Part shown: one piece after another, positions 1-5,860 of the stretch
Numbering within the stretch: the first letter of the stretch is position 1
Layout: the number at the start of each line of letters is the position of its first letter
Source of the DNA: Paludibacteraceae bacterium
Lineage (GTDB): Bacteria > Bacteroidota > Bacteroidia > Bacteroidales > Paludibacteraceae
Length of the DNA: 7,294 nucleotides
NCBI GenBank assembly: GCA_947445425.1
Contig: CANFFA010000107.1
Location: forward strand, 1 to 7,294
Reading direction: 5' to 3'
Program-made: the position numbers and the translations under genes
Notes under the pieces: generated by a model
Databases searched by the model: none
What the model was told of the DNA's origin: nothing
What the model saw: the letters and a program-made list of their open reading frames with translations, nothing else

Positions 1-110
1 ATTGGAGCAGTACTCCAAGGTGCGTCTACTGTTTCGGTACGGTCACAGCTGGTAGATAAGCACACTATTAGGAGCATTAATAAGGAAGTAACAATTGGAG
101 ATTTCATCAT
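1..110 (-). CDS. DUF4249-like outer-membrane lipoprotein, N-terminal part (runs off the left edge)
   Basis: Reading the minus strand from the ATG at 110-108 gives 36 open codons to the window edge. The product starts MMKSPIVTSLL, has a hydrophobic stretch and a lipobox-like LSTSC with the lipidation Cys at residue 22, then CDRTETVDAPWSTAP. This matches the start of the DUF4249 lipoprotein at 4069-4923 (lipobox Cys, about ten polar residues, then APW-[NS]-T), so I infer a second member of that family. The start lies 12 bases after the stop of the preceding small exported protein, as expected within an operon; the second ATG (107-105) is an alternative. By analogy with the first copy, a second TonB-dependent receptor gene may follow outside the window. 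Export as a lipoprotein is well supported. The family assignment rests on only 36 residues, but position and motif agree. Molecular function is unknown. Confidence 0.72.
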   Translation of the reverse strand, partial: MMKSPIVTSLLMLLIVCLSTSCDRTETVDAPWSTAP

Positions 111-122
111 GATATTTTGAAT

Positions 123-824
123 TTAACGGGAAAGAAACTGTCCCAGTCTTAATTGAAACATGGGCTCTAGACCTGTGCAATAAGTAGGATATTCGCGAAA
201 AGAGAACAGTATGCCGGCACTGAACTCGCAAAAAATCTGCTTAGAAATAGCCTGTCGTACCCCCAAAGATGGCGAAACAGATAAATCGTAGTACAAGGTA
301 GTGGGAAACCAGCCCTTGTGAAGAGTGGGTTGGGGAGTGTGCAACAGGATGGCTTGGAGCAGACAAGGGAAAGACCAATACAAACCGGAATTATGCAGAG
401 AATTTTCCTGATTCGATTCCATATAATATCTAGGTTCGGCACTGGCCAACAATTCCAGAGCAGAAGCAGAGCTAGAGGAGACTATATCAGGATAACGAGA
501 GGTGGGGTCATTCGAATGTTTGGACTGCCATGAAAAGGTCTTGTAATTTACCAGCTGAAACCCGATGTTTTTATACAGGATCCAATCCTCAGCGATAACG
601 GTTTCACTAAAATAGCCAAGATAAGTGGCGCTATTCAAAGAATTTATTGGCGATAAAAGGGTGTAATCATCACCAGTTGGAAAAACAGTGATTCGGGTTT
701 CAACACCTCGCATCATTTTTACGGGCACAGCCTTAGGAATATTGTTTCCAAAGAAAATCTCCTTTTGGGCAGACAAAACAATTGGTAAAAAGACAATAAA
801 AATTCCGACATGCTTTTTTGTCAT
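123..824 (-). CDS. Small exported protein, predicted outer-membrane barrel family (paralogue C)
   Basis: A 233-residue protein of unknown function. I chose the ATG at 824 over the one at 866 because it puts a normal signal peptide (MTKKHVGIFIVFLPIVLSAQ) at the N-terminus and leaves 11 bases after the stop of paralogue B; the longer start would overlap B by 31 bases. The mature protein opens with QKEIFFGN, as in paralogues A and B. Other shared motifs are YLGYF (about 68-72), EPRYY (130-134), NSGLYWSFP (145-153) and SPSLGVRQAIS (184-194) followed by CEFSAG. Alternating hydrophobic/polar stretches suggest beta strands. Its C-terminus (QLRLGQFLSR) is divergent and lacks the terminal aromatic or leucine of A, B and D, so barrel assembly is less certain here. 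Parts of the gene are clearly richer in GC than its neighbours. A second DUF4249-like gene follows after 12 bases. The family resemblance is seen in the sequence; barrel topology is inference. Confidence 0.85.
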   Translation of the reverse strand: MTKKHVGIFIVFLPIVLSAQKEIFFGNNIPKAVPVKMMRGVETRITVFPTGDDYTLLSPINSLNSATYLGYFSETVIAEDWILYKNIGFQLVNYKTFSWQSKHSNDPTSRYPDIVSSSSASALELLASAEPRYYMESNQENSLHNSGLYWSFPCLLQAILLHTPQPTLHKGWFPTTLYYDLSVSPSLGVRQAISKQIFCEFSAGILFSFREYPTYCTGLEPMFQLRLGQFLSR

Positions 825-835
825 TGAGCATTGGT

Positions 836-1552
836 TTAGAGTGAATATCCAGCTTTTAATATACATTGAGTATTCAGATCGGGTTGTAGAAGACTGTATT
901 TATGCAAATAATACTTTGACCCAAGACCCACACTTGCTTCCAAAAACCAAGACTTTGAAATAGCCCGACGATAGCCCAAACTAGCACTCAGCGTTAAGAG
1001 TCCACTATAATATTTTTGTATCCAACTCGAATTTTGAAAAATACTATAGGGCTTTTGAAGCAAAATAGAATTTAACGCAATAGGAAAGGATAGAAACCAA
1101 CCTGAATTTAACTGCCCACCTCCTACTAACTGACGACTATGGTTATCTAAATAAAAACGAGGCTCAATTCCTAATTCAAGTTCCATTGCATAGGTATAAA
1201 TCGACTTTTGATCAGTGGTATAAAAGAAAAAGTTATTCATGCTAGATGATCCGCCTGTAAGTTCACTATACATCACATTGTTAAGACCAATACTTGGAGT
1301 CACAGTCAAAAAAGAGGCGATGCGTTGTTCATAAAAACAGCCAACATAGGCCGACCTACTCAGCGGATAAGTCAAAGCTAAAAAATTAGGATAGGGAAGG
1401 TAACTGTTGGAGAGTGGAACCAAGCGCATTTCAAAACCGTGAAGAGATTTGACTTTTATGTCTTCGCTTTTGACTTCATTGAAGAATACTTCTTTTTGGG
1501 CGAAGAGGGTCGATGCCACCAACACGAGACTGAAGACTAATTTTAGGCGCAT
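836..1552 (-). CDS. Small exported protein, predicted outer-membrane barrel family (paralogue B)
   Basis: A 238-residue protein of unknown function with a clear signal peptide (MRLKLVFSLVLVASTLFA, then QKEVFFNE). Motifs shared with paralogues A and C are the post-cleavage QKEVFFN, YVGCF (69-73), EPRFY (130-134), LNSGWFLSFP (148-157), and SASLGYRRAIS (189-199) followed by FLEASVGLG. The end, ILKAGYSL, fits the loose outer-membrane C-terminal signal (polar-x-G-aromatic-x-hydrophobic). The G-Y-R-x-A-x-S...E-A-S pattern and amphipathic strands resemble small Bacteroidota outer-membrane barrels, so I infer an 8- to 10-strand barrel in the outer membrane. It follows the TonB receptor gene after a 126-base gap, the longest intergenic space in the cluster, and is followed by paralogue C after 11 bases, so B and C are almost certainly co-transcribed. 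It could instead be a periplasmic beta-rich protein. Confidence 0.88.
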   Translation of the reverse strand: MRLKLVFSLVLVASTLFAQKEVFFNEVKSEDIKVKSLHGFEMRLVPLSNSYLPYPNFLALTYPLSRSAYVGCFYEQRIASFLTVTPSIGLNNVMYSELTGGSSSMNNFFFYTTDQKSIYTYAMELELGIEPRFYLDNHSRQLVGGGQLNSGWFLSFPIALNSILLQKPYSIFQNSSWIQKYYSGLLTLSASLGYRRAISKSWFLEASVGLGSKYYLHKYSLLQPDLNTQCILKAGYSL

Positions 1553-1678
1553 TATTGAAGTGGTGAGTGAAACAAAGGGGATGAGATAATGAAACGTTAA
1601 AATATAAAAGATATTGTGTTTTGAAAATCTAAACTCAGTGCGTTAGCTTTTTTTCAATCTCATAATGTAGACCTAATT
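1553..1678. other. 126-base intergenic gap with a weak possible internal promoter
   Basis: This is the longest non-coding stretch inside the minus-strand cluster, between the TonB receptor stop and paralogue B. On the minus strand it contains TATCTTTT (1613-1606), seven of eight matches to the Bacteroidota -7 consensus TAnnTTTG, with TTTA 16 bases upstream (1633-1630) as a poor -33 match. The spacing is shorter than usual and the region is AT-rich, so chance is likely. A seven-codon run, ATG to TAA (MRLKKS), also occurs here but looks too short to matter. I see no convincing stem followed by a U-tract that would end the receptor transcript. Confidence 0.25.
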
Positions 1679-4069
1679 CTAAAACGTCACCAACCAATTG
1701 AAAGAGGGCATTATAGGAAATAGAGACATTGATTTCAATATCGGTGTATAAGAGTCATCTGGATTGTGAACAGCATCAATAAAATACAAATATGGATTGT
1801 TCTGATTATATACATTGTAAATGCCAAATGAAGTTGAACAATCATATTTATAGTAGGCTTTGTAGTTGTATAAAATCGAAATATCAAGTTTATGAAAGGA
1901 CTTCATTCGATAATTATTTCTTTCTGATTCAATAAATTGATACTGTATTTTTGAATAGTCTAGTTTGCCTGATAAGGGGTCTTGGCTAGGATAAGTTAGA
2001 ATTTGAGTAGGAAGTGTTATTGGTTTTCCTGAACGGTACTGCCATGTCGCTGAAAATATCCATTTATTTGAAAGTTTATATTCTGCGGTCAAAGAGAGTG
2101 AATTTCGAATATCGGTAGATGCCGCAAAGGATTGTCCTTTATTTAGCTCAGCAAAGAGGTTTGTGGCTTTCATCAGAGTGTACTCTGCATTCAATGACAA
2201 CGATTTAGATGAAAAGTAGGATGAAAAATCAATTCCATAGGCTTTTCCTTTGCCCTGGGTAATAAATTTCGTCAGATCACTTGCCGGATTATTTCGAAAT
2301 TCTAATATTGAAATAACCGCATCGTAACCATCTTGATATTCAACAATATTGTCAAATGATTTGTACCAGGCATCTGCTTTTATTCCAAATTTATTTTTAC
2401 CTAGTGTAATATCTTTACCAACTCCAAGCGAAAAATTCCAAGATGCTTCTGGTTTAATGTTTAAATCCGAAGGAACAAACATTTCCACGGGAAATCCTAA
2501 TCCTGAATTTGCAACCCGATGAATTGGCTGGGTCATACGGCCAGCAGATGCACTGATAGAATAATTATTGGCAAAAATACCATGGTAACCTATTCGAGGT
2601 TCGAAATTCAGATACCTCTTACTTGAATTCCCTATAGAACTAAACCTCAGACCGGTGTTCAGTCGTTGCCGTTTATTGAAATACAATTCGGTTTCTGTAA
2701 AAGCAACTCCTTCAATCTGCCGATTAGATTCCACGATTTTGTTTTTAGTCAAACTTGAATCAGAGAAATAGGCCTTATTTGGAGAAAACCCATAAGATTT
2801 CATTGAAAAACCACTACTCAGTTTTAGTTTTTCGGTGAGTTTTATGGAGTATTTATTCTCTAATCCAGTGGATGAAATACTTGTAATGGTCTGATAGAAA
2901 TTAGTGAAATTGGTCAAAAGACTTCGGGATGACAAACCGTAATTAAAATCAAAATGATCGGTATACAACAAAAGATGATTTTCGGTACGTTCGGATATTT
3001 TTCGATACCAATTTAGTCCCAAATTACGTTGATTATTCACAATCCATACTTCGGTAGAGGCTCCCATCATAGTTTGAGAAACCTTCATGCCATCATTATT
3101 GGTAAAAAAGGTCAATTTAAGTTTGTCTTTTTCTGATAATTTATAGAGTAGATTTGCATTTATATCATCAAAATAGAGCAAAAACTGTGTTTCCTTGTTC
3201 CCTATAGATGCCAAATTGAGTAGACTGTAGTTCGAAATTCTACCGGCTAATGCAAGTGCCAATTTATCTTTTACGATTGGGATATTTAAACTGGCTTTAC
3301 TGGACAACAATCCAATTTCAGCTTCACCTTTGAATTTAGTCGTATTAGCATCTTCTGTTGTAACATTCAATACAGAAGATAACTTACCCCCATATTCCGA
3401 CGGGAAATCAGACTTATATAGGCTTGCACTCTGAATGATACTGGGATTATAGGTCGATAGAAATCCAAATAAATGTTGTGTTGAATACATCGGAATTCCA
3501 TCCAACAGATAGAGATTCTGTCCATGAACGCCTCCGCGCACCTGAATATCAGCAGCTCCTTCGCTACTTGAAGTGACACCAGAGGTCATGGTTAATGCTT
3601 TCAGAATATCCCGTTCACCTATTATTGCCGGGAGCGTTTTTAGCTGATTATTATTGATTTGGGATAAACTGGCTGGTTTCTCCGTAACCGTATTACTTGC
3701 AGTAACTTCAACTTCTTCGAGATACTGGGATGAAAAAGGGGAATGCAACTCAATCAAAAGGGTGGTATCCGCATGTAAGTCCAGGTTGATGACTTGTTTG
3801 TCAAATGGGTAGTAATCAATTACGAAACTGATTTTCCCTTTAGGCATATTGAACTTAAAAGTACCTTTTGAGTCAGCTTCCACCACTTTCTTGAATGGCA
3901 TTACAGTAATGGGAATCCGTTTAATCCCAAGCTTTGTTTTGCCATCAATAATTCTTCCTTGTACATGAAAACGAGAGGCTGTTTCTTGTGCGGATAATCC
4001 AGCAACTGATGTGAAAATTGCTATAAAAGGAACAAACAGCTTTGTTATAATCGTGTTTCTCATCTGCAT
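1679..4069 (-). CDS. TonB-dependent outer-membrane receptor with carboxypeptidase-regulatory-like N-domain
   Basis: A 796-residue outer-membrane transporter expected to take up a ligand using energy from the TonB-ExbB-ExbD complex. Order of parts: signal peptide 1-27 (cleavage near GLSA/QET); a CarboxypepD_reg-like beta-sandwich at about 34-110 (FHVQGRIIDG...KGTFKFNMPKG); a TonB-box-like LEEVEVTAS at 117-125; plug domain about 127-240, with GERDILKAL, the diagnostic VRGG (177-180), YLLDGIPMY and FPSEYGGKLSS; then a barrel to the C-terminus, which ends in an aromatic residue (NWLVTF). It is shorter than SusC proteins (about 1000 residues) and matches the roughly 800-residue receptor type that accompanies DUF4249 lipoproteins. 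Its ATG overlaps the TAA of the DUF4249 gene by one base (TAATG), which suggests translational coupling; an in-frame ATG two codons later is also possible. The transporter class is well supported. The substrate cannot be read from the sequence, and no SusD gene is present. Confidence 0.95.
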   Translation of the reverse strand: MQMRNTIITKLFVPFIAIFTSVAGLSAQETASRFHVQGRIIDGKTKLGIKRIPITVMPFKKVVEADSKGTFKFNMPKGKISFVIDYYPFDKQVINLDLHADTTLLIELHSPFSSQYLEEVEVTASNTVTEKPASLSQINNNQLKTLPAIIGERDILKALTMTSGVTSSSEGAADIQVRGGVHGQNLYLLDGIPMYSTQHLFGFLSTYNPSIIQSASLYKSDFPSEYGGKLSSVLNVTTEDANTTKFKGEAEIGLLSSKASLNIPIVKDKLALALAGRISNYSLLNLASIGNKETQFLLYFDDINANLLYKLSEKDKLKLTFFTNNDGMKVSQTMMGASTEVWIVNNQRNLGLNWYRKISERTENHLLLYTDHFDFNYGLSSRSLLTNFTNFYQTITSISSTGLENKYSIKLTEKLKLSSGFSMKSYGFSPNKAYFSDSSLTKNKIVESNRQIEGVAFTETELYFNKRQRLNTGLRFSSIGNSSKRYLNFEPRIGYHGIFANNYSISASAGRMTQPIHRVANSGLGFPVEMFVPSDLNIKPEASWNFSLGVGKDITLGKNKFGIKADAWYKSFDNIVEYQDGYDAVISILEFRNNPASDLTKFITQGKGKAYGIDFSSYFSSKSLSLNAEYTLMKATNLFAELNKGQSFAASTDIRNSLSLTAEYKLSNKWIFSATWQYRSGKPITLPTQILTYPSQDPLSGKLDYSKIQYQFIESERNNYRMKSFHKLDISILYNYKAYYKYDCSTSFGIYNVYNQNNPYLYFIDAVHNPDDSYTPILKSMSLFPIMPSFNWLVTF

Positions 4070-4923
4070 TAATTCGTTTTACTTACATTCACCTGTTTAC
4101 TTGTCAGTAAATAACTTCCAAAAACACCCACACCATTTTCGATGTTAGAGAAGTTAGGGAGTACTCCTCCATATAACTCAAGAACCCCTGCAAGTCCTCC
4201 ATTAGAAAGTAAATAGGGGCTTATGTACTTGGACAGCCTGAATTTTGCAAACATCTTATCAGTAGTCATCATACTCAACAAAAACGATGCGGAATCTTTG
4301 GGACAAAAGAAGGTGTCATCGAGATAGGTTCCGGTTGTTAAATTTGGGGCACTGCCGAGCTCATTGGAAAATGCTGATAAATAACAACCATATTCTTTGT
4401 CATTGGGCAGACTATATTTGACACTAAGCCAACAGATTATGCAGTCTACGTCCACGCCGTTTATATTCAGAATTCCACCTGATGAGCCGCTGGTTGTATC
4501 TGGAAAGCTACACTTTGCATCATTAATAATTCCAGCTTGATTTGGAACGGTCGTTTGAGCATGTAGTACTTTATCATTTAATTTTATTCGCATGAAATAG
4601 ATTTTACCTTTTTCAATCTGTAGTTTTTTCTCCTTGTCATTATAAATTGCTGTATCAGCTGACTGTCTAGTCAACTCAATCCACATACTATCAGCACCGC
4701 ATATAAACACACGGGCTTCCGGAAAAGGATTATTGTCAGTTGAAAGATTTGAATTTATTGTTTTTCCTAAATAAACCTCAACGGGTAGTCCTGGAGAAAT
4801 GACCGAATATACTACAGGAATAGCTGTAGTATTCCAAGGTGCATTCTCCTGAACTGTGTCTACGCAGCCCAGCAAACCCAATGCCATTGAGATAATTGTT
4901 AATATATTAGCTTGTTTTATCAT
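4069..4923 (-). CDS. DUF4249 family outer-membrane lipoprotein
   Basis: A 284-residue lipoprotein. The signal sequence ends in the lipobox GLLGC, with Cys20 as the lipidated residue. Features I recognise from DUF4249 are the VVYSVISPGLPVEVYLGKT region (37-55), the middle KIYFMRIKLND...AQTTVP segment (107-127), and the closing NIENGVGVFGSY (260-271), which shows the C-terminus is complete. It is at the short end of the usual range (about 280-400). Family function is unknown; members are typically encoded next to a TonB-dependent receptor, as here, which suggests a surface or periplasm-facing accessory of that receptor, possibly in ligand capture. Six further cysteines occur in the mature part, including C161-I-I-C164. 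The gene starts 35 bases after paralogue A and overlaps the receptor start by one base, so the pair should be made together. Family call is strong; role is inference. Confidence 0.92.
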   Translation of the reverse strand: MIKQANILTIISMALGLLGCVDTVQENAPWNTTAIPVVYSVISPGLPVEVYLGKTINSNLSTDNNPFPEARVFICGADSMWIELTRQSADTAIYNDKEKKLQIEKGKIYFMRIKLNDKVLHAQTTVPNQAGIINDAKCSFPDTTSGSSGGILNINGVDVDCIICWLSVKYSLPNDKEYGCYLSAFSNELGSAPNLTTGTYLDDTFFCPKDSASFLLSMMTTDKMFAKFRLSKYISPYLLSNGGLAGVLELYGGVLPNFSNIENGVGVFGSYLLTSKQVNVSKTN

Positions 4924-4958
4924 TTATAAAGCTTTACTAAATCACTGTTTTTGACACA

Positions 4959-5639
4959 TTAAAAGCAATATCCAATTTTATAATTTAGATATCCCTTATT
5001 ACTGTTTTCAATAAAAGGCACATTTGATGTATAGATCTCAATAGAATATTTCAGACTTGCTTCACATAATAACTTATCAGACAATGCATAGCGATAACCT
5101 ATCTGAGGAGAGGCTGAAATATAATTTCCAACTAGGATGCCAAAAGGTATCTCAATGGAGAAGTCATTAGGGAAATCATTATTTAACGAACCACTTTCAT
5201 AATTAATAGGCAGTGAAACAAACCAACCAGAATTTAAGACTGTTTTTTTGCCATTCAGATAACGATTTTTATAAGCATAATACCAGCGAGGTTCTATGGA
5301 AAAAGAGCCATGTATAGCATCTACAAATACACTGTTGAATTGCATATAACCGTCTACACTGATACTGCTAATAGAAGTTTTCATTGTAGTTAAAACATTC
5401 TTAATGTTAGTATCTATTATCAATCCTATCGTATTACTTAAACGCAGCTCTCTAAAATAGCCAACACTTACAATAGGAAGCATATTGTTCCTCGAAAAAG
5501 AAGAAATACCCAAATGGATACAGTCTAATTTTGATATTTTAATGGAGTCACTCGGAGTATCATTGAAATACACTTCTTGTGCCATTAGAGTTGTTGTAGA
5601 GAGAAACAGAAAAATGAAAAATAATTTAGTGTGCATCAT
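4959..5639 (-). CDS. Small exported protein, predicted outer-membrane barrel family (paralogue A)
   Basis: A 226-residue protein of unknown function, starting at MMHTK (the second ATG, 5636, is equally possible). A signal peptide (FFIFLFLSTTTLMA) is followed by QEVYFND, the same post-cleavage segment as in B and C. Other shared motifs are VGYF (59-62), EPRWYY (116-121), LNSGWFVSLP (135-144), and SASPQIGYRYALS (175-187) followed by CEASLKYS. The end, LNYKIGYCF, fits an outer-membrane beta-barrel C-terminal signal and nearly equals the tail of the truncated copy at 5724-5753. It is the first intact gene of the cluster, directly upstream of the DUF4249/receptor pair (35-base gap), so it is a likely component of that module. 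No convincing minus-strand promoter is visible in the 84 bases before it, so expression may have depended on sequence now beyond the insertion element. Barrel topology is inference. Confidence 0.87.
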   Translation of the reverse strand: MMHTKLFFIFLFLSTTTLMAQEVYFNDTPSDSIKISKLDCIHLGISSFSRNNMLPIVSVGYFRELRLSNTIGLIIDTNIKNVLTTMKTSISSISVDGYMQFNSVFVDAIHGSFSIEPRWYYAYKNRYLNGKKTVLNSGWFVSLPINYESGSLNNDFPNDFSIEIPFGILVGNYISASPQIGYRYALSDKLLCEASLKYSIEIYTSNVPFIENSNKGYLNYKIGYCF

Positions 5640-5723
5640 TATGTAAAAAAGATTAGCTACCTATTAAAACTGATAAAATTAACAAGTAAGCGTGAGCGAA
5701 GTAAATTTGGTCTTGTTTCTATT

Positions 5724-5753
5724 TTACAAGCAATATCCAATTTTAAAATTTAG
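5724..5753 (-). pseudogene. 3' remnant of a fourth paralogue (D), cut by the insertion sequence
   Basis: On the minus strand this reads LNFKIGYCL and a TAA stop. It matches the last nine codons of paralogue A (LNYKIGYCF) at 25 of 27 bases; both differences change an amino acid and every synonymous position is identical. The match stops at base 5753, exactly where the terminal inverted repeat begins, and is not seen downstream of the stop. The simplest reading is that the element inserted close to the 3' end of a fourth family member, whose main part lies beyond the right end of the element, outside the window. An alternative is a small partial duplication of the A tail. The stretch is short, but its agreement with the element boundary makes the truncation reading convincing. 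Confidence 0.75.
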
Positions 5754-5773
5754 TTCTACTTTTAGACTTTAAA
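5754..5773 (+). repeat. Left terminal inverted repeat of the insertion sequence
   Basis: TTCTACTTTTAGACTTTAAA matches the reverse complement of 7275-7294 at 19 of 20 positions; the only difference is C versus T at the fourteenth base. Homology to paralogue A ends at the base just before it, which independently fixes the outer edge. Confidence 0.93.
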
Positions 5774-5788
5774 AACTCAGCCTAATAT

Positions 5789-5819
5789 TTTGATATATAA
5801 ATGATTATGACTATCTTTA
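5789..5819 (+). promoter_or_regulatory. Candidate Bacteroidota-type promoter for the transposase
   Basis: TTTG (5789-5792), a 19-base spacer, and TATCTTTA (5812-5819) fit the Bacteroidota -33 TTTG and -7 TAnnTTTG pattern with one mismatch in the -7 box. Initiation a few bases after the -7 box would leave a leader of about 35 bases before the ATG at 5861. The region is AT-rich, so a chance match cannot be excluded. Confidence 0.4.
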
Positions 5820-5860
5820 TACTGTAATCGAGGAATAATAATACTCTGATAGAAGTTGAT

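Noticed and set aside
2..18. Inverted repeat TTGGAG...CTCCAA as a possible terminator for the minus-strand cluster.
   Set aside because: It has only a 6-bp stem, no visible T-run, and lies inside the second lipoprotein coding sequence.
1..120. Plus-strand open frame of 39 codons entering from the left edge and ending in TGA at 118-120.
   Set aside because: The opposite strand of the same stretch encodes a convincing lipoprotein signal and APW motif matching the DUF4249 protein; the plus frame has no recognisable features.
43..231. 62-codon minus-strand open frame.
   Set aside because: It overlaps the end of paralogue C and the start of the second lipoprotein in another frame; no signal peptide or family resemblance.
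825..866. Longer start for paralogue C at 866.
   Set aside because: It would place 14 extra residues ahead of a normal signal peptide and overlap paralogue B by 31 bases.
318..963. Plus-strand open frames at 318-533 and 688-963.
   Set aside because: Both are antisense to well-supported minus-strand genes and show no domain or signal features.
1640..1670. Seven-codon minus-strand ORF (MRLKKS) in the gap before paralogue B, whose first residues resemble the start of B.
   Set aside because: It is too short to support; the likeness is four residues and no ribosome binding signal is visible.
1679..4923. SusC/SusD-type polysaccharide utilisation locus.
   Set aside because: The receptor is about 200 residues shorter than SusC, the partner lipoprotein is DUF4249 rather than SusD, and no glycoside hydrolase or regulator gene is present.
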